Assembly (NCBI RefSeq): GCF_000817785.2
Contig: NZ_JTCM02000011.1
Span: forward strand, 48,750 to 112,749
Direction of reading: 5' to 3'
Source of the DNA: Hassallia byssoidea VB512170
Lineage (GTDB): Bacteria; Cyanobacteriota; Cyanobacteriia; Cyanobacteriales; Nostocaceae
Length of the DNA: 64,000 nucleotides
The position numbers were made by a program, and so were the translations under genes. The notes beneath the pieces are model-generated. The model did no database searches, was not told the DNA's origin, and saw nothing but the letters and a program-made list of their open reading frames with translations. Shown in pieces: positions 29,121-37,858 of this stretch; position 1 is the first letter of the stretch; each line of letters starts with the position of its first letter.

Positions 29121-30905
29121 TTGTTGTCGAAACACATGTTTGAAGCCGCTCGGCAGTCAATTATATCTCCTAGAGATAAGCAAATGACAAATAATATTCA
29201 AATGCTAGTTCTCGACATCGAGTCAACACAAAAGTTATCAGAGCAAATGTTGCCTAAATTGTTTCCCAAAGAAACAAACAGAAAGTTGTCAAAAAGACAA
29301 GTTTCTGGAAGTATAAAGGCGATCGCTAAATTTTTCATCAGCAAGAGTGCAGATTTTGCGCTCTTTGCAATGCTGTATAAATTGCTTATACATTACATCA
29401 GCCAACTGAAACAAGCAGAACAGAAAATTCGCGAACAAGCAGCGCTGCTAGATGTAGCAACTGACGCAATTTTCGTAAAAAATATCCAAAACCAGATTTT
29501 ATTCTGGAATAAAAGCGCGGAAGTTTTGTATGGCTGGAAAGTTGAGGAAGCTGTTGGTAAAGATGCTTTGGCGCTTTTATACGAAGATTTACCGCTGCCA
29601 GAATCAGCGCTTTTAACTGTAATTAAAAATGGTTCGTGGCAAGGTGAATTAAAACAAGTACAAAAAAATGGTGAGGAAATTCTAGTAGAAAGTCGATGGA
29701 CTTTGGTACGTGATGAATTTGGGCAACCTCAATCAATTTTGATTGTGAATACAGAAATCACGCAAAAGAAACAACTAGAAGCAGAACTTTTGCGATCGCA
29801 ACGTTTAGAATGTATCGGCACTTTAGCAGGTGGTATTGCCCACGACCTCAACAATGTGTTAGCGCCGATTTTATTAGCAGTTCCTTTATTGCAGATGAAA
29901 TTGTCCGATCCGCAAAGCGAACATTTGCTAAAAATGTTAGAAAATAATGTCAAGCGCGGAGCAAATTTAGTTAGACAAATATTGTCTTTTGCACGCGGGG
30001 TCGAAGGCAGACAGACGACTGTTAAAATTAACTCTTTGCTAACAGAAGTAGAAGACATTATCACCGGAACATTCTCTAAATCCATCGCTTGCCATACACA
30101 CATATCAGACAATCTTTGGCATGTGCAGGGAAACGCTACCCAATTGCATCAAGTGCTAATGAACTTAGTTGTCAACGCCCGCGATGCCATGCCCGACGGC
30201 GGTATAATGACGATTTCAGCAGAAAATATCGTCATTGATGAACATTATGCGAAAATGCATATCGATGCCCAAGTAGGTTGTTATGTTGCTATCAGCATTG
30301 CGGATACAGGTATAGGGATACCGCAGACAATTCAAGAGCGAATTTTTGAGCCATTTTTTACTACTAAAGAAGTAGGAAAAGGTACAGGTTTAGGACTTTC
30401 CACAGCACTGGGCATTATTAAAAAGCACGGTGGATTTGTTAATTTATACAGTGAAGTTAATAAAGGAACGCAATTTCAGATTTACTTACCTTCTTCCACC
30501 AAAGTGGAAATCGATCCGCCTTTTCTTGAACTAAAACCACTTATAGGAAATGGCGAATTAATTTTGGTGGTGGATGACGAAGCTGCAATTCGCGATCTGA
30601 CTAAATCATCTTTAGAAACATATAATTATCGGGTGCTAACAGCCAGTGATGGTGTTGAAGCTGTAGCGATTTATGCCCAACACCAGCAGGAAATTAGTGT
30701 AGTGTTGCTGGATATGATGATGCCTTGGATGGATGGTGCGATCGCTATCCGCACGCTACAAAAAATAAATTCTCGTGTAAAGATTATCGCCATGAGCGGG
30801 TTGTTATCAAATCAAAACATAGCCGAATCCGCCGGCACAGGTGTCAAAGCATTTTTATCCAAACCCTGCACAGCGAGAGAATTATTGCAAGCGATCGCTT
30901 CTTAG
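29121..30905 (+). CDS. PAS-domain hybrid sensor histidine kinase with receiver domain
   Basis: 594 aa, soluble. About 105-215 is a PAS domain (LLDVATDAIFVKNIQNQILFWN). A HisKA-type helix pair carries GGIAHDLNNVLAPI, phosphoacceptor His241. The HATPase domain shows the N box LVVNARDAMP (Asn352), DTGIGIP (395-401) and GKGTGLGLS (419-427). A C-terminal receiver has the acidic pair Asp485/Asp486, phosphoacceptor Asp531 in LLDMMMPWMDG, and a conserved Lys in LSKPC. This is the NtrB-like hybrid layout common in cyanobacteria. The signal is unknown. Several in-frame ATGs near the N-terminus leave the exact start open. No other two-component gene is adjacent. Confidence 0.9.
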   Translation: MLSKHMFEAARQSIISPRDKQMTNNIQMLVLDIESTQKLSEQMLPKLFPKETNRKLSKRQVSGSIKAIAKFFISKSADFALFAMLYKLLIHYISQLKQAEQKIREQAALLDVATDAIFVKNIQNQILFWNKSAEVLYGWKVEEAVGKDALALLYEDLPLPESALLTVIKNGSWQGELKQVQKNGEEILVESRWTLVRDEFGQPQSILIVNTEITQKKQLEAELLRSQRLECIGTLAGGIAHDLNNVLAPILLAVPLLQMKLSDPQSEHLLKMLENNVKRGANLVRQILSFARGVEGRQTTVKINSLLTEVEDIITGTFSKSIACHTHISDNLWHVQGNATQLHQVLMNLVVNARDAMPDGGIMTISAENIVIDEHYAKMHIDAQVGCYVAISIADTGIGIPQTIQERIFEPFFTTKEVGKGTGLGLSTALGIIKKHGGFVNLYSEVNKGTQFQIYLPSSTKVEIDPPFLELKPLIGNGELILVVDDEAAIRDLTKSSLETYNYRVLTASDGVEAVAIYAQHQQEISVVLLDMMMPWMDGAIAIRTLQKINSRVKIIAMSGLLSNQNIAESAGTGVKAFLSKPCTARELLQAIAS

Positions 30906-31055
30906 GGAGTGGGGGAGTGGAGGAGTGGAGTCAGGATTCAGGAGTCAGGAGTCAATAGTCAATAGTCAATAGTTAAGATTCCATCTTATCTCCCCTGCCT
31001 CCTTGTCCCCTTGTCCCCCCCCTCTCCCCCTCTCCCCATCCCCCCCTCTCTTCTT
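30906..31055. repeat. Short repeats downstream of the hybrid kinase
   Basis: GGGGGAGTGGAG, CAGGAGT and AGTCAAT units followed by CCTTGTCCCC and CCCCTCTCC units. Partly self-complementary; fills most of the gap to the deaminase gene. Confidence 0.85.
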
Positions 31056-31114
31056 TTCTGCGCTATTGTTAAGATTATTAGACTTTTTTATAATTTTTCC
31101 GGGAAAAGACCATT

Positions 31115-32161
31115 ATGGCTTTATACGCTGAATTGCATAGACATCTGGGCGGTTCGGTTGTACCCCGTGTTCTGTGGCGATACCTAGAACGCAGTTCGTC
31201 AAAGTTACTTTCACGGTTTGCTGACTATTCGGCTTTTGAAGAGTTTTTCACGCGATCGCGCAGTACTTTAGATGAGTATCTGGAATTGCACACTTTAGTT
31301 GAAAGCGTGCAAAATGCCGAAAGTTTGCCTTACTTTATCTATCGTCTGCTGCGGGGTGCTTATATTTTTGAGAATTTGGCTTATCTGGAACTGCGCTATA
31401 CTCCTTATCTCCGCACACCAAAGCATTTAAGTCAATCAAAGAGAATTGACAAAATGGCGGAAATTGTGGAAGTTGTCGGACAGGCAAGTCAATTACAAGA
31501 ATATCCGATTGTGACTAGCCAAATACTTTGTATGCACTCGCGCTTACCTTATGAGGTGAATAAAGCGATTGTAGATTTAGCAGCGCAAAATACCAAGTAT
31601 ATCTGTGGAATAGATGTTGCTGGTGGTGATAGCTATTATGCCGATCGCCTCTCTGAGTGGATTAGTTTGTATGATTATGCGCGATCGCTTAACGTCAAAA
31701 CCACCGGACATCTTTATGAAACCACGGCTGGCTGCTATCCAGAATTATTACCTTATTTGATGCGGATTGGTCACGGCATCCAAATTCCGCTGCTGTATCC
31801 AGAGTTACTTAAAGATGTAGCTAAACGCGGGCAGTGTTTGGAGGTTTGCCCGACAACATACTTAAAAACTGGTACTTTAGAGGATATACGTCAACTGAAG
31901 TTAGTTTTTGACCGATGTTTTGACGCGGGGGTAGATATCGCTATTTGTACTGATAACGCTGGTTTGCATAACGTGCGTTTACCCTTTGAGTATGAAAATC
32001 TCTTAACTTACGACATTATCAACTTCCAACAGTTACAAGCTTGTCAAGATGCAGCTTTCCGTCATGCTTTTGCTTGGCCCTACGGTCAACGTCCGGCATC
32101 ATTGTTAAATGGGTTGTTGAAACCTGACCCGATGAAAGCTTTAGCGATGCGGGATAATTAG
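31115..32161 (+). CDS. Adenosine-deaminase-like amidohydrolase
   Basis: 348 aa, metal-dependent hydrolase of the ADA superfamily. Zinc ligands are expected at His8 and His10 in YAELHRHLGGS. A third histidine sits in TTGHLYETTAG, where the usual HAGE is replaced by GHLYE. RIGHGIQ, EVCPTTYLKTG and ICTDNAGLHN correspond to the remaining His, the recognition loop and the catalytic/metal Asp. Canonical adenosine deaminases have TDDP at the last site; here it reads TDNA, so the substrate may differ (adenosine, adenine or another aminopurine). The frame is intact. Its neighbour mutL is not functionally linked. Confidence 0.8.
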   Translation: MALYAELHRHLGGSVVPRVLWRYLERSSSKLLSRFADYSAFEEFFTRSRSTLDEYLELHTLVESVQNAESLPYFIYRLLRGAYIFENLAYLELRYTPYLRTPKHLSQSKRIDKMAEIVEVVGQASQLQEYPIVTSQILCMHSRLPYEVNKAIVDLAAQNTKYICGIDVAGGDSYYADRLSEWISLYDYARSLNVKTTGHLYETTAGCYPELLPYLMRIGHGIQIPLLYPELLKDVAKRGQCLEVCPTTYLKTGTLEDIRQLKLVFDRCFDAGVDIAICTDNAGLHNVRLPFEYENLLTYDIINFQQLQACQDAAFRHAFAWPYGQRPASLLNGLLKPDPMKALAMRDN

Positions 32162-32210
32162 GTAGTAAGCGCTGAAGCACTTTATAATAAGCGCTGAAGC
32201 GCTTACTACG
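32162..32210. repeat. GTAGTAAGCGCTGAAGC palindromic repeat
   Basis: Begins GTAGTAAGCGCTGAAGC and ends GCGCTTACTAC, an inverted pair with an internal repeat of AAGCGCTGAAGC. The same family occurs at 47006-47140, 55302-55326 and 60718-60775. Confidence 0.8.
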
Positions 32211-32307
32211 AAAAAAATTTCTTTACAATTCATAAAATTTTCTAGCTGATTGTAAACAAATTTGCTTATTCTATTCAGTGCTTGGCAACTCGCCTACACT
32301 GAGATTT

Positions 32308-33990
32308 ATGTCTTCTACGATTCAAGCTTTACCAACGGAGGTAGTATACCTCATTACAGCCGGAGAGGTAATTGACTCTCTAGCTTCTGTGGTGCGGGAA
32401 TTGATAGAAAATTCCCTAGACGCAGGTGCAACGCGGATTGTAATTTCTGTATGGGCGCAGCAATGGCGGGTGCGCGTAGCAGATAATGGTTGTGGAATGA
32501 ATTTGGATGATTTGCAACAAGCAGCATCTGCCCACAGTACCAGTAAAATTCGCTCTTGTGCAGATTTGTGGCAAATTAACAGTTTAGGATTTCGGGGTGA
32601 AGCGTTACACAGTTTGACGACTTTGGCAGATTTAGAAATATTAAGTCGTCCGGCAAATTCTTCAAGTGGTGGATTTAGGGTTGTGTATGGCTATGGGGGG
32701 GAACCTGTCGTAGTGGAAGCAGCAGCGATCGCACCTGGTACAATTGTCACAATATCCAATTTATTCGGAAATTGCTCAACTCGTCGTCAAGGCATGCCTT
32801 CATCAGCTATTCAAATGAAAGCAGTGCAAGCGTCGATCTATCAAATTGCCTTATGTCATCCTCATGTTACCTGGCAAGTTTGGCAAAATGACCGTGAATG
32901 GTTCACTCTTTCACCAGCTGCCACAACCGGAAAACTGTTACCGCAAATTTTACATCAAGTTAAACAAGGCGATTTACAAGAACTAAAATTAGAACTATCC
33001 AATCCTAACAAAGCCCTAAATTTAGTCATAGGATTGCCCGATCGCTGTCATCGTCATCGTCCAGATTGGGTGCGAGTAGCTATCAACGGACGCATGGTCA
33101 AATCGCCAGAATTAGAGCAAACGATTTTTACAGGATTTCACAGAACATTACCACGCGATCGCTATCCAATCTGTTTTTTACATCTTTATATTTCCCCCGA
33201 TCAAATTAACTGGAATCGCAATCCTGCAAAAACCGAAATTTATCTCAATGAATTAAGCTATTGGCAAGAACAAATATCCAGCGCGATTGAACAAGCACTT
33301 CGCATCGATTCTGTCAATATCAAAGAAGCAGTTCACACAACCCGCGTCAGCAAATTAATCAAAGCCGCAGAAGAAAAAGGCGGTTATCATGTCAATCGTC
33401 CCAACCCCAACGATGAAAATAAAACTCCTAACTCCTCACTCTTAACTCCTAACTCTTTAAAAGCCGTTGCTCAAGTTAGCAACACATATATAGTTGTCGA
33501 ACATCAAAATGGCATGTGGTTGGTAGAACAACATATCGCTCATGAGCGAGTTTTGTATGAGCAATTGTGCGATAATTGGCAACTTATTCCTGTGGAACCT
33601 GCAATTATTTTATATCAATTATCACCAGCGCAAGTTTCGCAACTACAACGCATCAATATAGATATAGAACCCTTCGGTGAACAACTTTGGGCAGTTCGTA
33701 ACGTACCCGCACTTTTACAGCAAAGAGACGACTGTGCAGAAGCCATTTTAGAACTTAGTTGGGGTGGTGACTTACAAACAGCCCAAGTAGCCGTAGCCTG
33801 TCGCAGTGCAATTCGCAACGGTACACCTTTAACTTTACCAGAAATGCAGACACTATTAGATGATTGGCAACGTACCCGCAATCCGCGCACCTGTCCCCAC
33901 GGACGCCCAATTTATCTATCTTTGGAAGAATCAGCCTTAGCGCGGTTTTTCCGGCGTAATTGGGTGATTGGGAAGAGTCACGGGATTTGA
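32308..33990 (+). CDS. mutL: DNA mismatch repair protein MutL
   Basis: Start placed at MSSTIQALPTEVV (32308), where MutL homologues begin. 560 aa. The N-terminal GHKL ATPase shows ELIENSLDAGAT (catalytic Glu, Mg-binding Asn near 34-35), DNGCGM (59-64) and GFRGEAL (94-100). The linker contains a repeat-encoded segment (TPNSSLLTPNS, 33424-33455). The C-terminal dimerisation/endonuclease domain carries EQHIAHERVLYE where nicking MutL proteins have DQHA-x2-E-x4-E, and CPHGRP near the end. The Asp-to-Glu and Ala-to-Ile changes may alter metal binding. It links MutS recognition to strand incision. No mutS lies in the window. Confidence 0.95.
   Translation: MSSTIQALPTEVVYLITAGEVIDSLASVVRELIENSLDAGATRIVISVWAQQWRVRVADNGCGMNLDDLQQAASAHSTSKIRSCADLWQINSLGFRGEALHSLTTLADLEILSRPANSSSGGFRVVYGYGGEPVVVEAAAIAPGTIVTISNLFGNCSTRRQGMPSSAIQMKAVQASIYQIALCHPHVTWQVWQNDREWFTLSPAATTGKLLPQILHQVKQGDLQELKLELSNPNKALNLVIGLPDRCHRHRPDWVRVAINGRMVKSPELEQTIFTGFHRTLPRDRYPICFLHLYISPDQINWNRNPAKTEIYLNELSYWQEQISSAIEQALRIDSVNIKEAVHTTRVSKLIKAAEEKGGYHVNRPNPNDENKTPNSSLLTPNSLKAVAQVSNTYIVVEHQNGMWLVEQHIAHERVLYEQLCDNWQLIPVEPAIILYQLSPAQVSQLQRINIDIEPFGEQLWAVRNVPALLQQRDDCAEAILELSWGGDLQTAQVAVACRSAIRNGTPLTLPEMQTLLDDWQRTRNPRTCPHGRPIYLSLEESALARFFRRNWVIGKSHGI
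33424..33455. repeat. In-frame CTCCTAA-type short repeat in mutL
   Basis: ACTCCTA, ACTCCTC, ACTCTTA and ACTCCTA, four heptamer-like units, encode the Ser/Pro/Asn/Thr-rich linker between the two MutL domains without changing frame. Confidence 0.8.
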
Positions 33991-34078
33991 TTTTGCGTGA
34001 AGGCGATCGCATAAAATAATTGTGGTATTGGAGAGAGCGATCGCACAAAATAATAAACAGGAAAGGAGGGTGTAAATA

Positions 34079-34297
34079 ATGCAAACTGACAAAATATCGG
34101 AGCAAAGGTTAATTGAAAAAATACGTCATCTAGTTCCCGAACAAATGGTAATAGTTGAAAATTTTATTGATTTTTTATCCCAGCCAAATACAGATGTTAG
34201 CCTCACTCTAGCTGTTGCAAAGCTTTATGAGCCGCCAACTTTACATAAAATTTGGGATAACCCCGATGATGCTGAATATGACCAATTAGACCGTTGA
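34079..34297 (+). CDS. Small antitoxin-like protein, toxin partner apparently lost
   Basis: 72 aa, beginning ATG at 34079 after GGAAAGGAGGGTG, a strong Shine-Dalgarno. The chain (LIEKIRHLVPEQMVIVENFIDFL ... LYEPPTLHKIWDNPDDAEYDQLDR) resembles cyanobacterial antitoxins of the DUF2281-like or MazE-associated kind, which end in IWDNPEDAEYD. No toxin follows; only 16 in-frame codons after the TGA (GLWSAGKVLGCIEVAD) could be the tail of a deleted toxin. It is therefore probably an orphan. Family-level call only. Confidence 0.6.
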   Translation: MQTDKISEQRLIEKIRHLVPEQMVIVENFIDFLSQPNTDVSLTLAVAKLYEPPTLHKIWDNPDDAEYDQLDR

Positions 34298-34464
34298 GGA
34301 TTGTGGTCAGCAGGCAAAGTTTTAGGATGTATTGAAGTGGCTGATTAATATTCCCAGTAATCAATAAATTTGAGGATGTGATTGATAGTTAAAGTTTTAA
34401 TTACTTGATAAGTTGAATTTTGCTAAACTAGGACTAACTTAAGTGTGAAGGCAGAATCATAAAA

Positions 34465-34713
34465 ATGACAAACTTAGAAATAGCGATCGCCAAAATCAAG
34501 AGATTACCTATTGAGCAACGAAACGAAGTTCTTAAATTTATTGAGTTCTTATAATTTAAACTAGGCGAAATTAGTCATATCCAAGAGCAGATAGAAAACA
34601 ATGATAAAGAAGTTTCTTTTACTGAAGCAGCACAAGAATTTATTGGTTGTTTAGACAGCAATCTGGAAGATTTATCTTATAACCCTAAGTATATGGAAGG
34701 CTTCGGTAAATAA
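34465..34713 (+). pseudogene. VapB-type antitoxin gene with in-frame TAA
   Basis: Reads MTNLEIAIAKIKRLPIEQ and NEVLKFIEFL, then TAA at 34552-34554, then in the same frame FKLGEISHIQEQIENNDKE to a TAA at 34711-34713. That final TAA shares a base with the ATG of the PIN-domain gene (TAATG), the usual layout of an antitoxin-toxin pair. One codon change (most simply GAA to TAA) would restore an 82-aa antitoxin. Without read-through it yields only 29 residues. Confidence 0.7.
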
Positions 34714-35214
34714 TGCGAAAGGGCATCATTATCGATACAGGAGTTTTAGTAGCATTTCTGATGCCTAATGATAAATTTCATCAGTGGGCTGTGTCTTCAC
34801 TGACAAATATTCAGTATCCTGTCTTGACTTGTGAGGCTGTTATAACTGAAGTTTGCTTCTTGTTACAAAGAGTTCATGGGGTTTCACAAACAATAGACAC
34901 TCATTGACAGCCAACATCTGTAAAATGTCGTGGGGTGTTGAAGATCTAGTAAACAAGGCTGTCCATTTTTGTCCAGGTTCAGCCCAAGGGGACGTGAAAA
35001 AGCTCTGCAATTAGTCAAGCAGGGATATATTGAAATACCTTTTCGCTTATGTGATGAAATTGAATCTGTTGAAAAGCTAATGCAGCGTTATGATTCTGTA
35101 CCAATATCTTTGGCAGACGCATGTTTGGTGCGGATGTCTGAAATTTATACAGAGACTTCAGTGCTTACATTAGATAGTGATTTTAGGATTTATCGTCAGC
35201 ATCGCAATCTTTGA
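34713..35214 (+). pseudogene. VapC-like PIN-domain toxin interrupted by a ~110-bp insertion
   Basis: The 5' part reads MRKGIIIDTGVLVAFLMPND (first catalytic Asp) and CEAVITEVCFLLQRVHG (conserved Glu), then runs into foreign sequence from about 34881. The 3' part resumes at about 34990 in another frame: GREKALQLVKQGYIEIPFRL, SLADACLVRMSE (second Asp pair) and LTLDSDFRIYR. Joining the parts gives an ordinary PIN toxin of about 130 aa. The insert is flanked by runs of four G, consistent with a 3-bp target duplication. It has no obvious terminal inverted repeat. The toxin should be inactive. Confidence 0.75.
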
Positions 35215-35619
35215 AATTTCTGTGATTATGCCTGATATTGGATAGTTTTGCGATCGCTCTGCTAAAGAGTGCGTAGTTTACCGCCGTAGGCATCGCTATG
35301 ACTCTAATCATAATAATGCGTAGCTTGCCGCCGTAGGCATCGCATCCAGTTATCGTGTCATCAACAGAGCGATCGCTCTACGATCGCTAATGAGTGATAT
35401 GAATATAAATAGGCGATCGCCTAAAATAATCGTGTCATAGAAAATGCGTAGAAGCTCTGCTTCTTGTCGCCAGACATCGCCTAAAATAATCGTGTCACCG
35501 AAAGTGCGGTCTTCGTAGCTTACCGTTAGGTATCGCTCAATCTTGTCAGTTACGTGCAAGCTACGAGTCAGCATCACAGGTATTTTACAATACCAATAAA
35601 TACACAACTTCACTAATCG
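35215..35619. repeat. Cluster of HIP1-linked GCGTAG...GGCATCGC repeats
   Basis: No gene. At least four related units lie at about 35255-35298, 35318-35345, 35443-35481 and 35502-35536, each running from a TGCGTAG-like word to a GCATCGC or GACATCGC word, often after AATAATCGTGTCA and next to GCGATCGC. Further units are at 36950-36988 and 37098-37130. An open reverse frame across 35350-35613 is only repeat sequence. Confidence 0.75.
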
Positions 35620-35973
35620 TTAGAGAATCACAAGAATACGAGCTATGATACCTGTCAATTTATTTATACTTTCTATTACTTTAACGGTATTCTTTGATTC
35701 TTGAATTGATTTTTCTAGTTCTTCTATTCCATTCTTAAATTCTGACTCAAGTCGTTTTAACTGTGTCGCAATGCTTTCTAAAATTCTATTTTCTAATTTT
35801 CTCCGCAATACAGATAAGTCTGTGCGTGACTCAATAAAATTGATTTGTTGAGTTTCATTTGGAAAATTCAGATTTGCTGAGTTAAGAAGTATTTCTAGCT
35901 TAAATATATCTTCTATAAATTTATTTCTCAGTTCTTCAATCGATGGAAGCTCTTCGCGTATTATTGTACCCAT
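35620..35973 (-). CDS. Coiled-coil hypothetical protein
   Basis: 117 aa starting MGTIIREELPSIEEL at 35973, just after GTAGGAGGAATTAT, a consensus Shine-Dalgarno. An upstream ATG would add 23 implausible residues. Most of the chain is predicted helix with heptad-like spacing (RRKLENRILESIATQLKRLESEFKNGIEELEKSIQ) and it ends in a hydrophobic stretch (LTGIIARILVIL). It follows the broken lipoprotein gene at a 10-nt distance, so they likely form one unit. No family recognised. Confidence 0.65.
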   Translation of the reverse strand: MGTIIREELPSIEELRNKFIEDIFKLEILLNSANLNFPNETQQINFIESRTDLSVLRRKLENRILESIATQLKRLESEFKNGIEELEKSIQESKNTVKVIESINKLTGIIARILVIL

Positions 35974-35983
35974 ATAATTCCTC

Positions 35984-36883
35984 CTACTTACTACTATTTG
36001 CTGTTTTTTTGTTTTCTTCAAGAATGGCAAGAAAAGCATCAATATTGTTAAAGAAGTTATTTAACTTTTTGATACTTAACTTGCCTTCAACAAAATCTTT
36101 GAAGACGCTTTTAAACTCGCCTAATGCCTCACTAGCTTCAGTGAGTTCTTTTGACCTCATTTGCATTGTTAGAATATGCTTTCGTGTTGCAATCCATTCA
36201 TCTTCATTAGATACCAGTTCTGGTTGAACCAGAGGTTGAATAACTAAACGTTCTTCTTGAGATAACTGAATGATTGCTATCTCTTTTTCCAGTGAATTAC
36301 TTAATGCTTTAAGTAATTCTTCTTGAATTGTTAGCTCAAGCATAATAGTTTTATTGCGTTTTTCAAGTTCTTCTCGAAGTGCGCTGCTAATTTGAGAACT
36401 AACAATTAGACTCGTGATATTTTAAAAAATACCCGAATTCGGAATTAAAGGATTTACCTTAAGCTCATTACCTATTTTATTAAGATTAGTTGCAATTCCT
36501 TCAACTTCTTGTTTTGCAGCTTCCGGAGCTTTAGAATCAGCAAGTTCAAAGAGTTTATTGAAGTAAGCTTGCAAAAGTTTATTATGCTGACGAAGGTCTT
36601 TTAAAAGTTGCAATCGCTTTTCGTCAACTTCAGAAATTTATTTATAGCGAGCAGATGTAATAGTTCGCTTAAACTGTCTTAACTCTCTGTCTTCTCGTAA
36701 TAATTGTTCTGAACTAGCTTCGATTGTAATTTCGCCAGATGCCGTCAATAGTTGATTTACAGCTTCAGCATATTTCCCACCAGTTTCAGCAAGTTTTTTG
36801 TACTCATCTGTTGAGCGACAGCCAGTTATGAAAGTAGCCATAAGCGCAAATGCTGCAACTGATCGATGAAGCTTTTTATTCAT
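35984..36883 (-). pseudogene. Lipoprotein gene split by two in-frame TAA codons
   Basis: One continuous 300-codon frame. It starts MNKKLHRSVAAFALMATFITGC, a lipoprotein signal with lipobox ITGC. It meets TAA at 36638-36640 after TSARYK, continues ISEVDEKRLQLLKDLRQ in frame, meets a second TAA at 36422-36424 after NSGIF, and continues NITSLIVSSQISS to the end at 35984 (ENKKTANSSK). No frameshift is needed. The chain is helical and probably coiled coil, typical of a periplasmic lipoprotein. It could be a recent pseudogene, a read-through gene, or three separate fragments; the last is least likely because neither inner piece has its own good start. Confidence 0.65.
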
Positions 36884-37129
36884 ATTTTGGCATTCTTAGA
36901 AATTTTTATTCTGCGTTGCACCTTTACATAATATACCCCGACTTTGATAAATGCGTAGACGCACAGCGGCTTGTCGTGAGACATCGCTCTAACCACCAAT
37001 TAATCGAAGAATTACTCAGTGTAATCAGGACTATCACCAGTGTAATACGCCTTTGGCGTTAAGCAAAGCTTATCGCATAAAGTTATTGTGGTATTGGAAA
37101 GTGCGTAGTTTACCGCCGTAGGCATCGCA
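36884..37129. repeat. Spacer with GCGTAG...CATCGC repeat units
   Basis: Holds units at about 36950-36988 (GCGTAGACGCACAGCGG to GAGACATCGC) and 37098-37130 (GTGCGTAGTTTACCGCC to GGCATCGC). The second one touches the 3' end of the lectin gene. No gene seen. Confidence 0.65.
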
Positions 37130-37732
37130 TCAAATTCCATCTAATCTCCATCTTTGGTCTGTAATCGAAGCGTTATCTCTATTACGTCCAGACAGTTCAC
37201 AATCCCAAAGCTGTAATTGTGCGCCATTGGTAGAACCAGGGGCACCTGCTACATCAATACACTTTCCAGATAATCTATTTCTAATAAACCCCTGACTTGT
37301 TACTACCCATCTTTGGTCTGTGGTCGAACCGTTGTCTCTATTACGTCCAGACCGTTCGCAATCCCAAAGTTGCAATGGTGCGCCATTGGTAGAACCAGGG
37401 GCACCTGCTACATCAATGCACTTGCCGGATAATTTATTTACGATCAATCCATTTTCTATTACCCATATGTGGTCTGTAGGAGAACCGTTATCTCTGTTAC
37501 GTCCAGACCTTTCACAGTCCCAAAGTAGCAATCTAGCACCATTTGCAGAACCAGGGGCACCTGCTACATCAATACATTTCCCAGACGATAAGTTACTTAT
37601 TAATCGCCCATCCCATTCTGCTGGGCAAGGATCTGTTAAACAACCATATGCTGGCTTTTGCTTAGAAAAAAACGTACCAGATGCAATAATTGTTATTACA
37701 ACTAGCAAAGCTGAAGCTTTTAGTTTATCCAT
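37130..37732 (-). CDS. Secreted ricin-type beta-trefoil lectin
   Basis: 200 aa. An N-terminal signal peptide (MDKLKASALLVVITIIASG) precedes about 160 residues made of three near-identical repeats. Each has SGKCIDVAGAPGS, a LWDCE-SGRNRDN block with paired cysteines, and an IW or QRW ending (the QxW signature). Three repeats make exactly one beta-trefoil of the CBM13/ricin B family, which binds galactose- or xylan-type sugars. No catalytic domain is attached. The repeats are also very similar as DNA, so they may recombine. It belongs to a run of small exported proteins on the same strand. Confidence 0.88.
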   Translation of the reverse strand: MDKLKASALLVVITIIASGTFFSKQKPAYGCLTDPCPAEWDGRLISNLSSGKCIDVAGAPGSANGARLLLWDCERSGRNRDNGSPTDHIWVIENGLIVNKLSGKCIDVAGAPGSTNGAPLQLWDCERSGRNRDNGSTTDQRWVVTSQGFIRNRLSGKCIDVAGAPGSTNGAQLQLWDCELSGRNRDNASITDQRWRLDGI

Positions 37733-37858
37733 CTTACTTATCCCTATTTAATTTATTGGGTATATGTAGGAAAAATATACTTTTTTTACTCGATTATGGT
37801 GAAAAAAAACTTTAACTTCATTGATTTATCCTGTATACAATAATTGTAAATTTGAATC

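Noticed and set aside
35215..35619. Possible CRISPR array
   Set aside because: The repeated words are imperfect, irregularly spaced and contain HIP1 sites; no constant repeat-spacer rhythm and no cas gene in the window. The 7-9 bp arrays elsewhere have no spacers either.
36422..36613. Independent 63-codon gene within the lipoprotein region
   Set aside because: It begins at a TTG without ribosome-binding site and is exactly in frame with the pieces before and after it, so it is part of the interrupted lipoprotein gene.
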